NCBI GenBank assembly: GCA_963733265.1
Contig: CAVTCF010000002.1
Location: 434,001 to 498,000 of the forward strand
Direction: 5' to 3'
Source of the DNA: PALSA-1006 sp963733265
GTDB taxonomy: Bacteria; Pseudomonadota; Gammaproteobacteria; Burkholderiales; Gallionellaceae
Length of the DNA: 64,000 nt
Part shown: positions 50,165-60,100 of the stretch, piece after piece
Position numbering within the stretch: the stretch's first letter is position 1
Layout: every line of letters begins with the position of its first letter
The notes under the pieces: model-generated
What the model saw: only the letters and a program-made list of their open reading frames with translations
Database searches by the model: none
Told to the model about the DNA's origin: nothing
Position numbers and translations under genes: made by a program

Positions 50165-52942
50165 TCACCACCCTCGCGACAACTGCTCTTTCACCGCCCT
50201 TGGCTCCAGCACCAACGAACAGGTCTCCCAGTCCGCATCCTCAACCTTGCTGTATTTAGCATCAAACGGATTGCGTGTAGCCGTGGTGCGATCAATTAGT
50301 TGGCGGGCTTCTTGTTCACCTTCCAGCGCAATCTTCACCCACACATCTTCCAAGGTATCTGGAATCTGCCCGAAGAGTTGATGGATAGATTCCAGTCGGT
50401 CGGCCAGCACTTTATGGACTTTATCCTCAACCGAGTCGCGGTAGCGCAAGTTGGCAATCCAAATTTCACTGCGAGCCTGCCCGATACGTTGGATACGACC
50501 CTTGCGCTGTTCCAATCGGGTGGGGTTCCACGGTAAGTCGATGTTGATGAGTGTGCCCAAGCGCTGCAAGTTCAAGCCTTCCGATGCCGCATCTGTACCC
50601 AACAACAATTTTATTTCTCCGGCACGCACCCGCGCCTTGAGAATCTCCCGTTCGCAACGCTGGAATTTGCCTTCAATCCAAACGCCAGAACGGTTACTGC
50701 CTGCATACAGGCCAATTTCCATCCCGGCAAACTCGGCGCGTTTAGACAACTCATCACCTACCCAGCGCACGGTGTCGTAATACTGCGAGAACAGGATACA
50801 ACCCAATTCGAGCCAACGCTTTTCCACATCTGACCGCGTGCCCAGCAGATAGCCCACCAGCGCCTCCAGCTTGGGATCGTGATTGCCACCTTGCCGCAAC
50901 AAGGCCAAGCAGCGATTCAGCGAGGCAATCTCTGCATCTGTGAAATTTTTGAACTCAGATTGAACCGGCTGATTCCCATTCTCGTCATCTGTGTCGTCAT
51001 CTTCTTCATCGCTCAACTCATCGGCATGATGCCCCAGCAACTTGATAACGGTATTCCTCCCCGCTTCCATCGAACTCCCCAAACGGCGCAGTAGCAGCGT
51101 CTTGAAAAATCCAGCCCCCTTAACCCGCTGTTGCAGCAAGCGACAGAACTCTTCTGCTTCTTGGTAAGCATCACCCAGATAGCTGCCCAACCCCAGCGAG
51201 CTATTGTCATCTTCGCCAAACAGCTTAACTGCCACACGCGGTAAGTAATTTTCACCGGTCGCGGGATTTATCATTTCTTCCAAATAACCGCGCGTGCGCC
51301 GAACAATGCAGCGCAGCAGCGGATTAAACTGTTCACCATAATTCGGCAGCACATTATTTTGTAATTGCACCCGGCGAATCGCTGGCGAAAGCAGACTCAG
51401 CACTTCTGGTTTAAATTGCCAAGTTTTATCGTCGGCGCTCAGATTGCGTCGAATGCCCGCGAAGGCGGGATCTTCAAATTTGGAAGGTAAAGGGTCGCGC
51501 ACATACTGCCAACCTGCCACGGGTTCCGTCGGCACGGTTATTTCGCCATTAGCAATCGCCAAGCAATGACTGGCACGAAACCACTCACTGGTGCGAGTCC
51601 ACCCGCCTAGAACACCATCATTGCCTTGCGACAAAATATCCAGCAAATCCCATGCTTCTACCGGATGCAGTTGCACCGGCGTCGCGGTTGCCAGCAGCAT
51701 ACTTTTTGTGCGCGGCCCGATCTCTTTCAAAAAAGCCATCAACTTATTCGGATCAGCCCTCTCGTCAATTTCTTCCACGCTCGCATCCACCTTGGGCACT
51801 TTGCGGCGACGTGCGCGATGCGCCTCATCCACAATCACGCAGGTATAGCGGCGGCTCAATAATTGCTGCAACGCTTCCGGCAAACCTCGTACCACCAGCC
51901 CTTGCGAAACCAAACCAATTCGGCGCGGACACTTGCCCAACGACTTCACGCCCTCGGAAGGATGCTCAAGATCATTTTCATCCACCCAAGCATGACCGTT
52001 CCAACGAGCCGAGGGCAGTTGCAACAACTCCATCATTTCATCCTGCCATTGCTGCAACAGCGGCTTGGGTGCCAGCACCAAAATAGGCAAACCCTCTGTG
52101 TCATCCAGTGCCATCAACAAGGCAGCCATCGCCAGTTGAATGGTTTTCCCCAGCCCCACCTGATCGGCCAGCACCAAGCGCGCGCCACCCAGCCGGTGAC
52201 GTTCAAGTGCCAGACGCGCAAAATATTTTTGATGCGGCCACAAACCCTGTTCACGACGATAGACCGGTGTTTCAATCGCGGCAGCCGCTGCCGCCGTAGT
52301 GGGGTCAACCGTCTCTTGCCATTCGGGTGGTTCGATTACTTTGCGCGTGAGAATGCGCTGCACGTCCTGCACAATGAACGGGCAACAGGTCAAATCCATC
52401 GCGCGCGGGTCGTTCCACAAGGCATCAAACTCCTCTTGCACCCACGCCACGCTCTCGCGGGAGTCATCTTCCCACAACAATTCGTAATTCAATTTCCAAG
52501 CCGACAAACTTTCATTCACACTGCCCATGAATGAAAGAGCCGTTCCATCGGCACGGCGTATTACCCCCGCTTTACCGTGAATCAAACCGAAGGCGGCATC
52601 AGGTAAAACGCGCACTTCTATCTTGCCAGAGGTCAATGCCGCATAAAGAGCCTGATAGCGTGGCATCGCAGCGGGCGGTGCCGCTTCGGGATTACCTGCA
52701 CACCAGCTTTGACGTATTGCAGCTTGAGCGGCAGCAGCCGTAACGAGGTCTTGAGGGTCAATATCTGAATTGCAGATAATCCGCACTGGCCCTTGCACAT
52801 TATTGATCGCCTCACCCGCCACCTCAAACAAGCTGGAACGGAAATATCCCGCGATTCGGTCATAGGAAACAGCCCCTTCCAGCCGTTGAGTGAGGACAGT
52901 GCGGTCAAGGCGATTGCGACGGCTGGAATGGCGTTGGATCAT
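50165..52942 (-). CDS. PLD–SNF2 helicase, anti-phage-type protein
   Basis: A 925-residue fusion. N-terminal phospholipase-D-like domain with an HxK...GSxN motif at residues 122–143 (IHGKAGVIRRADGTALSFMGS), then an SF2/SNF2 helicase: DQVGLGKTIQLAMAALL (about 256–272), VDEAHRARRR, LLATATP, GTDAASEGLNLQ and the ending RKGRIQRIGQ. This architecture matches proteins known from defence islands with DUF499, DUF1156 and DUF3780 partners. The PLD domain could cut or nick DNA and the helicase translocate on it. Six bases downstream of the DUF1016 gene. Confidence 0.88.
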   Translation of the reverse strand: MIQRHSSRRNRLDRTVLTQRLEGAVSYDRIAGYFRSSLFEVAGEAINNVQGPVRIICNSDIDPQDLVTAAAAQAAIRQSWCAGNPEAAPPAAMPRYQALYAALTSGKIEVRVLPDAAFGLIHGKAGVIRRADGTALSFMGSVNESLSAWKLNYELLWEDDSRESVAWVQEEFDALWNDPRAMDLTCCPFIVQDVQRILTRKVIEPPEWQETVDPTTAAAAAAIETPVYRREQGLWPHQKYFARLALERHRLGGARLVLADQVGLGKTIQLAMAALLMALDDTEGLPILVLAPKPLLQQWQDEMMELLQLPSARWNGHAWVDENDLEHPSEGVKSLGKCPRRIGLVSQGLVVRGLPEALQQLLSRRYTCVIVDEAHRARRRKVPKVDASVEEIDERADPNKLMAFLKEIGPRTKSMLLATATPVQLHPVEAWDLLDILSQGNDGVLGGWTRTSEWFRASHCLAIANGEITVPTEPVAGWQYVRDPLPSKFEDPAFAGIRRNLSADDKTWQFKPEVLSLLSPAIRRVQLQNNVLPNYGEQFNPLLRCIVRRTRGYLEEMINPATGENYLPRVAVKLFGEDDNSSLGLGSYLGDAYQEAEEFCRLLQQRVKGAGFFKTLLLRRLGSSMEAGRNTVIKLLGHHADELSDEEDDDTDDENGNQPVQSEFKNFTDAEIASLNRCLALLRQGGNHDPKLEALVGYLLGTRSDVEKRWLELGCILFSQYYDTVRWVGDELSKRAEFAGMEIGLYAGSNRSGVWIEGKFQRCEREILKARVRAGEIKLLLGTDAASEGLNLQRLGTLINIDLPWNPTRLEQRKGRIQRIGQARSEIWIANLRYRDSVEDKVHKVLADRLESIHQLFGQIPDTLEDVWVKIALEGEQEARQLIDRTTATRNPFDAKYSKVEDADWETCSLVLEPRAVKEQLSRGW

Positions 52943-52948
52943 GTTGAA

Positions 52949-54010
52949 TTATTGGTCAGTCATTCGTTGCTGTAACCATTGCTGATCACGTTCCAGCTCC
53001 GCGCGCAACTCCTCTTCTGAAGGCAGAATCAGCCGATACTTGCTGGCAAATAGTTGCTCATTTTCGTGCAGCACAGAATACTTCACCACCGAAGTATCCT
53101 TTCCCGCACAAAGAATAATGCCCACCGTCGGGTTGTCATCCACGCCACGGCGCAAGTCGTCATACATGCGCACATACATATCTAACTGGCCGACATCCTG
53201 ATGCGTTAGCTCACCGGACTTTAATTCAAACAACACGAAGCATTTGAGCAGATAGTTGTAAAACACCAAGTCAATGTAAAAATCTTTGGTTTCGGTGCTG
53301 ATGCGTTGTTGCCGCGCTACAAACGCAAAGCCTTTTCCAAGCTCAAGCAAAAAGCTTTGCAGCTTATCAATCAATGCCTGCTCTAAATCCTCTTCCAGCA
53401 AACGACCGGTTTCAGGCAGACCCAAAAATTCCAGCAATACTGGGTCACGTACAAACTCGCGTGGATTATTTTGCAGTGGCATAATCTTTGCCGATGCTTC
53501 CGCTTGCACCGGATCACGGTCGCGACTAACTAACAAACGCTCGTAATACAGTGTGCCGATTTGCCGTTCCAGCGACCGGCTTGCCCAGTTTTGTTCTGCG
53601 GTTTCGTTCATATACCAACGCCGGGCTTGCTCATCTTCCACTCGCAACAGAATGCGGTAATGCGTCCAGCTCAATTCGGAACGCACTGCGTTCCAAATTG
53701 GAAATTGTTGAAAAAATGCCCGCATATTGCGCAAATTCCGCTCATCAAACCCTTTGCCAAATTCTGCCGTCAACGTTGCCGCCAAATTAGGAATCAGCTT
53801 GCTGCCATAGTCCGCCCGTGCCGCACCGCCTTGTTCAAACTCCACAATGTGCCGCCCGATCTCCCAGCAGGTGCGCACCTGAATGACATCAACCGCCCGC
53901 AGCGCTTGTGTTCTGGCAGATGCAATCAGCCCGCGTAATTGACTCAACAAGTCTTGCATGGCTACTGGGGCAGTATTGGGTGGTGTTTCACTCACAATAT
54001 TTTCCTTCAC
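52949..54010 (-). CDS. DUF1016 (YhcG-type) PD-(D/E)XK nuclease
   Basis: A 353-residue nuclease-like protein. N-terminal DUF1016 helical domain (LLSQLRGLIASARTQALRAV, then WEIGRHIVEFEQGG, KGFDERNLRNMRAFFQQFP, SWTHYRILLRV), C-terminal PD-(D/E)XK domain with the catalytic set DFYIDLVFYN and CFVLFELKSGEL (D...ExK). Starts at a GTG, or possibly the ATG at 53957–53959. Family members act as putative nucleases in defence and mobile contexts. Its presence between the DUF499 and PLD-helicase genes is not the arrangement I associate with the DUF499 module. Confidence 0.88.
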   Translation of the reverse strand: MKENIVSETPPNTAPVAMQDLLSQLRGLIASARTQALRAVDVIQVRTCWEIGRHIVEFEQGGAARADYGSKLIPNLAATLTAEFGKGFDERNLRNMRAFFQQFPIWNAVRSELSWTHYRILLRVEDEQARRWYMNETAEQNWASRSLERQIGTLYYERLLVSRDRDPVQAEASAKIMPLQNNPREFVRDPVLLEFLGLPETGRLLEEDLEQALIDKLQSFLLELGKGFAFVARQQRISTETKDFYIDLVFYNYLLKCFVLFELKSGELTHQDVGQLDMYVRMYDDLRRGVDDNPTVGIILCAGKDTSVVKYSVLHENEQLFASKYRLILPSEEELRAELERDQQWLQQRMTDQ

Positions 54011-54050
54011 GCTGATTGTCTATTACCTTCATTATTATCACGCATGGTCA

Positions 54051-55019
54051 TTACGCAAGCGCCCCGCGAGGATAGGCGTCAATTACGCGGGTGTAGAGCG
54101 ATTCAGGCGTAGTGGTAGTGAGGTTCATGCGAACGGCTTCACGCAAGGCATCGCGATAGGCAGCGGCCACTTTTTCAATGTCAGCCGGTGGCGCAACTTT
54201 CTCAAACAAGCGTTTGCGCAGAATGTGATAAAGCTCGTCACCATTGGGGTTCACAGGAGTAATCGGCACGGCAATGCGGCGCGACTCGGAGGTAATGCCC
54301 TGCACGGCACGGTCAAAGGCGGCCTGCAAATTGGACTGACCAATACTGAAATTTGTACCGGCGAGGTCAGATAGGACAAGGCATACGTTATCCATTTCGG
54401 CAACGGCGACAAACAGGTTGGCGAGCGCGGTTGTGGTAACAACGCCCAAGTCACCACTGCCCACTGCAACCGTTACCGCGTATTCAAGGTAAGGCGGTAG
54501 TTCGTCAAGGAATAAAACCAGCGGATCGCCACCCAGCAATTGCTTCCATGCCTCCGGCCCCGGCGCACTGAGCAACGGTGAAACGTATCGCGCAAATTGG
54601 TCGGATTTACCGAGTTGCTCAGCGATGGAACCCCAAATTCCACCGGGATAATCGGTGCTACGGCCATTAAACCCGACGACACGGCAACGCCCCAGTTTTG
54701 GCGCGGGGTCTTTCTCTGCCAGTATGCGTCTGCGCAACTCCGGGTCACGCGCCAATAAGCCGAGGCCAATCATACTGTGCGTCTTACCGCCGCCCATCGC
54801 TTGTGACAGCAAAAACACCGACGATCCTGCACCCGTGCCTGATAGGTGTCGAAACGTTCGATCAACCAGAGTAGTCATGCCGTTGGTGAAGTAGTTCTCG
54901 TCAAAGAATTCAGAACCGGCAATCTGCCCTTTTAGGAAGGTATCTAAGCTGAGAACGGTGGCGCGGCGATCTGCGGCGAAGACTGAAGCACGAGGGATAC
55001 ACAGGGTGTTGAGGGTCAT
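54051..55019 (-). CDS. Truncated DUF499-type AAA ATPase
   Basis: A 322-residue protein that looks like the N-terminal third of DUF499 defence ATPases, which are usually about 1000 residues. Walker A AMGGGKTHSMIGLGLL (about residues 74–89) and Walker B PLVLFLDELPPYLEYAV are intact. The frame stops after VIDAYPRGALA, where full-length members continue with a long helical region. It may be a shortened functional ATPase or a broken gene. First gene of the minus-strand operon; upstream is a 403-base gap and no DUF1156 or DUF3780 gene. Confidence 0.78.
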   Translation of the reverse strand: MTLNTLCIPRASVFAADRRATVLSLDTFLKGQIAGSEFFDENYFTNGMTTLVDRTFRHLSGTGAGSSVFLLSQAMGGGKTHSMIGLGLLARDPELRRRILAEKDPAPKLGRCRVVGFNGRSTDYPGGIWGSIAEQLGKSDQFARYVSPLLSAPGPEAWKQLLGGDPLVLFLDELPPYLEYAVTVAVGSGDLGVVTTTALANLFVAVAEMDNVCLVLSDLAGTNFSIGQSNLQAAFDRAVQGITSESRRIAVPITPVNPNGDELYHILRKRLFEKVAPPADIEKVAAAYRDALREAVRMNLTTTTPESLYTRVIDAYPRGALA

Positions 55020-55423
55020 GGTCGTCGAATTTATTTAGGCAAAAATAGATTAGTGTTATCTCTGATAAACTTGAAGTTCTAAATTACGTTAATGTACTGC
55101 AATGTACGGCATAATCCAAACATTAGCTGAAAATGTGTGTCAGATTTAGAGAAGTGTGTTTTCAACATCGACTCTCTCCAAATTGCCACAAAGTGTCTTC
55201 CAAACTGATTCACCGCTGAGTAGGCATTTAGATCTTGCCGGAATTATGCATGAACCGTCGGCTTAAGTTTAGTTCCGGCTAATGGCATGATCGCCTCAAA
55301 TCAAGCTGATAGGTAAATGTCTAATCCGTTAAATTAAGCAATGTGCGACAATAAGCCTTCAAGTTTATTCAACTAAAGTATTCCTATCTTGTTGAAAGTT
55401 GCCAACGGAGATTCGCTGCTGGG
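55020..55423. other. Divergent intergenic region (403 bp)
   Basis: AT-rich spacer between the divergently transcribed DUF499 and DUF4062 genes. It must hold promoters for both operons; I see no clear consensus, palindrome or RNA element. No supported gene. Confidence 0.5.
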
Positions 55424-57094
55424 ATGAGTTATAGCCTACAAGTATTCGTGAGTTCTTCATGCTATGAACTGCGTGACCTTCGCGCAGCGGTTAAGTCTTG
55501 GCTGGAAGAACATGGGCTCAGTCCCATACTTAGCGACGAAGGTGGTTTTCCACACGATGATGGACTGCCGCCCTATGCAACCTGCCTGCGTGCTTTAGAA
55601 GAATGCCCACTCGTTGTGGGGGTGATAGACAGGCAGTACGGGCACCCCTTCGATGATTGGGGGCCATACGAACAATATCGTGGACTTTCACCAACGCATG
55701 CGGAGCTTAGACATGCTCTTAATTCAGGGAAACGCCTGCTTCTTTTTGTTCATGATGATATTTTGGCGTTCTACGAAGTTTGGCGTAAAAATGCAGATGC
55801 CTTCATAACTTCTTCGCCCCAGGGCTTGGAAGAGTCTACCCTTCGAATGCTGCATGAATTTAAAAATCGTAATCCTGCGCCATGGATTGAGCGTTTTGCC
55901 AATGTTACGGCTCTATTAAAGGCCTTAAACCGCGAATTCGTAAACCAGCTATACGTCCATCTTCGAGACCGCGAAAAGCAGTCTGCGGACGCCGCCAGTT
56001 ATCTCCTCGATAAAATTACCGAAGCGGCGCCCGAAGTGCGCGAGAAGATCGCTGCAGGACTAAATCCTACGTTAGTAATGGATCAAGAACTTCTTCGATC
56101 TCGGCTATCCGAAATCGAAAATGAACTCGAAACAACTAAAGGTGAAACGGAAGAACGCATTCTTGATCTCGAAAAAGAGAAAGGTGAGGTTCATAGTCGT
56201 CTATCTGTCGTTTCTGAACAGCTCGAACAAACTCGCCTGCTCCTCGCGCAATCCGTTATGAAAGACGTTTCTTGGCTGGACTTCATCCGTCGAACGATGA
56301 TGCCCCCCCAGCCAGGGCGGGTGCCTTTTCACAACTCTGCTGAAGTAGCACTACGTGGCTATCATGCGGCTGCGGGTGGTCAAAATGTTGTTCCTTTTCT
56401 AAGCGAGGTGTCATGGTCACTCGTTTCGTATAGTGAAAATGGACTTCATCGTGGCTACAAGGCAGCCATCATATTCAAGGGTGGTAATTTTGTTCCGGGC
56501 GTTGTCTATACAAATCGCCGCCGTGGCGAGAACGCACCCCCAACCGGAAACAGTGATTACTTCTGGCATCTTCCGAATATTTTCTTTGGCAACTACTTGG
56601 AGGTTGCAACCAGCGATATAGAGCCTGAGGCTTCGCTCAGTTGGCGTGACTATGAATTTATGGTGAGAAACCCCGAAGGGCGTACGTCTGAGTGGGTGCC
56701 CTTCACCTATCCTTTTGATGACGTACTTCTTAAAAAAATAAGTACCGATTCTTTTAGGATTGCAACTGAACTATTGGAAGCAGGGAAACCTGCTGAGGCG
56801 ATTGAACCATTGCGAATGTCCTATGTGTTTTCAGATCGAATGTTCGGCATTCATGCTCAAGAAACAGTCCACAAAAGGAATATATGGGAACGAGCTCTCG
56901 ATGAGGCCGCACTGTTGAAGCTACGCTTTCGCGTTGGGGATCACATTAAAGTCATAGAAGGATCTAATGTGGGGGCATCAGGTATCATTGAAAAATTGTT
57001 ATTGAGGCACCTACATGCCTATGTCATTAAACCGACTCACGGAAATGAGTTTCAGGCCTCAGATGCACAAGTCGAAAGCAACGCCTTAAATTAG
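55424..57094 (+). CDS. DUF4062–coiled-coil–KOW-like protein
   Basis: A 556-residue protein. N-terminal DUF4062 domain (residues 1–150: MSYSLQVFVSSSCYELRDLR, then EECPLVVGVIDRQYGHPFDD), a TIR-like/NLR-associated fold. Residues about 215–285 form a strong coiled coil (LSEIENELETTKGETEERIL). The middle part (about 290–450) is unknown, and the C-terminus (about 510–550) contains FRVGDHIKVIEGSNVGASGI, resembling a KOW/SH3-like segment. It lies 66 bases before the HNH–NACHT gene and is probably co-transcribed. Likely a sensor or partner of that protein. Confidence 0.75.
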   Translation: MSYSLQVFVSSSCYELRDLRAAVKSWLEEHGLSPILSDEGGFPHDDGLPPYATCLRALEECPLVVGVIDRQYGHPFDDWGPYEQYRGLSPTHAELRHALNSGKRLLLFVHDDILAFYEVWRKNADAFITSSPQGLEESTLRMLHEFKNRNPAPWIERFANVTALLKALNREFVNQLYVHLRDREKQSADAASYLLDKITEAAPEVREKIAAGLNPTLVMDQELLRSRLSEIENELETTKGETEERILDLEKEKGEVHSRLSVVSEQLEQTRLLLAQSVMKDVSWLDFIRRTMMPPQPGRVPFHNSAEVALRGYHAAAGGQNVVPFLSEVSWSLVSYSENGLHRGYKAAIIFKGGNFVPGVVYTNRRRGENAPPTGNSDYFWHLPNIFFGNYLEVATSDIEPEASLSWRDYEFMVRNPEGRTSEWVPFTYPFDDVLLKKISTDSFRIATELLEAGKPAEAIEPLRMSYVFSDRMFGIHAQETVHKRNIWERALDEAALLKLRFRVGDHIKVIEGSNVGASGIIEKLLLRHLHAYVIKPTHGNEFQASDAQVESNALN

Positions 57095-57160
57095 CGCCAT
57101 TTTCTTGAGCGTGCTAATTATTCGGTGGGAGTTACCAAAGAAGGCATTCATTAGTGAACA

Positions 57161-60100
57161 ATGGCAAATAAGAATCGGGATGAGTTCTCAGACAAAACCA
57201 AGCGCCAGATCGAGATGAGCGCTGGTAGATGTTGCTCTGATCCGTCATGCCGAAGGCCTACGCGCGGCCCTAACTTGGAAGGTACAGGCGAAATCAATCT
57301 CGGTGTGGCAGCGCACATCTGCGCCGCTTCACTTGGCGGCCCGCGATACGACGAGAATCAGACACCCGAACAGCGCAGCTCGGTAGCCAATGGCATCTGG
57401 CTTTGCCAGAATCACGCCCACGCTATTGACGTAGAGGAATCGAAGTTCACAGAACCACTGCTACGTGAATGGAAGAAGTTGGCGAAAGAATGGGCATGGC
57501 GGCGCGTCGTCTATGACGATTTGCCTCATGCCCCAGTGATTCAAGCATACACTGAAGGCGAACTCAGCACGCGCCTTCGCGCAGCTACTGCCGCCGATCT
57601 TAACGTCTTCCGCCGTTCGGATAAATGGCCGTCCACGGCCATCAAACTCACACTCGAAGTGGATGGTTTGGGAGGTCATGTTAGCACTTTGGCGCTGGCG
57701 AACGCGCTCTTCACGCTCGACGATCTGATTCTCGTCGCGCCGCCCGGGATGGGCAAGACCACGACGTTATTCCAGATTGCGGAAGCGGTCTTATCCAACG
57801 GCAATGCATCGCCGATTGTCGTCCCGCTCGGCGATTGGTCCACGGACAACACGTCACTCCTCGAATCTGTCTTGAAGCGCCCAGCATATCGAGGGATATC
57901 TGAAGATGATCTTCGTGCAGTAGCAGAGAAGCCGGGCGTGATCCTGCTGCTCGACGGCTGGAACGAGCTCGACACAGCTGCGCGAAAGCGTTTGGCTGTT
58001 CAGGTTGCTCGACTCCAAGCAGAATTGCCGGAACTCAGCTTCCTAATCTCGACGCGAAAGCAGGCGCTCGATGTTCCGGTCGATGGCACGCACATCAACC
58101 TCCAGCCGCTAAGCGAAAAGCAACAGCTTGATATCGCCATCGCCTTGCGCGGCGACGCAGGCGCGCGCATGGTCGATCAGGCGTGGCGAACAGCTGGGGT
58201 GCGCGAGCTTGTTACGATTCCACTCTACCTGACGGCGCTGTTGGCTCTTCCCGAGAACGCACCTTTTCCGACCACAAAGGAAGAGGTGTTGCGTCGGTTC
58301 GTTGCTGTCCATGAAGAGGACACACATCGCGCGGAAGCACTCGCGGAAGTGACGCTCCGAATTCACCAACGATTCCTCGAAGACCTCGCAGTAACTGTAA
58401 CTCGGGCCGCGAACACTACCATTGCGGAGACCATCGCCCGCAGATCAGTCTCGGAAACAATCGATGCTCTCGTGGTAGAGGGACAAATTACCGTAAAACC
58501 TCAACCCAACGCTGTGCTGGAGGCACTTGTCAGCCACCACGTGCTTATGCGGCTCGAAGAGCCTTCTGGTTATTCCTTTCAACACCAGCAATTTCAGGAA
58601 TGGTACGCGTCGCACTTCGTCGAGCGCCTGATGCTAGGAAGCATTGAAGATGCCGCATCCATCGATAAGCTGAAGGCAGATGTACTTAATCAGCACGCAT
58701 GGGAAGAACCAATCCTCTTTGCGTGTGAGCGGCTGGCGCGCGGAGACCCAAAACAGTTGGAAACATGCGGCAATGCCATTCTTGCATCGTTTGAGGTCGA
58801 TCCAATTCTCGCCGCCGAGATGATCTTCCGTTCCACCGACGCCGTTTGGACGCGAATCGGCCCGACCATTCAGGGACTTGTCGGCCGGTGGCACACATCC
58901 GGAAAAGTCGATCGCGCCCTGAGCTTCATGATTGGCTCTGGCCGTCCCGATTTTCTCGATGAGGTCTGGCCGCTCATCACGCACGAGAACGATCAAATGC
59001 ACATCTCGGCGTTACGTGCTGGAAAGCGATTCCGGACATCCCTTCTAGGAAGTAATGCGGCTAAGCGGATTGCGGAGTTGTTGCCGGACGTACGGAAAAG
59101 CATATTGTACGAGATCGCATCCAACAGCGGGATGGATGGCCTCGACCTCGCTGCTACCATTGCAAGGGACGACCCCAATCCTGATGTGAAGGCGATGGTA
59201 GTTGATGCGCTCGCGTTTCGCCGCGCGGATCGCCATATCTCTGAGGTGCTGCGATGCGCGGACGAAAAGACTTTCGACTTGGTTGCCAGCAGCGGCCTCG
59301 TCATCGAGGTGGCTGACGAACAGGTCAATAAGGGAATTGAGGCGGCGCGCGAACGCCAGCGGAAACAAGGCATTTCGGTTTATGATCAGATGCGAGCGAT
59401 TATCCATGCACAAGGCGACGAAGACCAGAGCGGCGAACTGACCGCGATCATCTCCGATATGGAGATCGACAAGAAACTGGATGCGGAAATCCGGCTTCTC
59501 TATGAGGCGCGGAACCGCTACTCACGCGCTATCGCTGATGGTCTCCTGAAGCGTGTGCTCGCGGGTCGCTCCCTGTTCTACGGCGCGGATGACCTTCTGG
59601 CATCTGCAGGCTTCAGCCTAGAGGACGACGCGCTCGTTGAAATTGCTCTCTCCGAAACCGGCCGACGCGATGATCGCGCCGAAGCAGCCGCATCCGTGTT
59701 AGGGCCACAGGCTGTGGGACGCATGATCGAAATTATGTTCGAAGCGAAGAAGAATCTTAACGACGCAAGCGGCAAATACGATCAAGCCGCAGGTGACAGG
59801 TATCATAATTTGCTTGCCCGCATCGCACATACGCCCGGCGCAAGCCTCGTCGCCACCGTCCGTGCGCGCTCCGCACAGGCGGGGAATGAACAAATGGCAG
59901 ATTTGGCAGAACTTATTTCACGCCAACCGAACGGCGAGAACGATCGCGGTAGGCCTTTCGACGCCAACGCGCTTGCCGCAATCGGCGAGTTCGCAGAAAA
60001 CTGGGGCAGCCGGATGCTGTCATCAGGCGATGCAACGCGTTTGCAATTTGCTTCGATCGCAACGCTCGCCAGCCTCGCTCCATCAGTGATCTTGCTGCCA

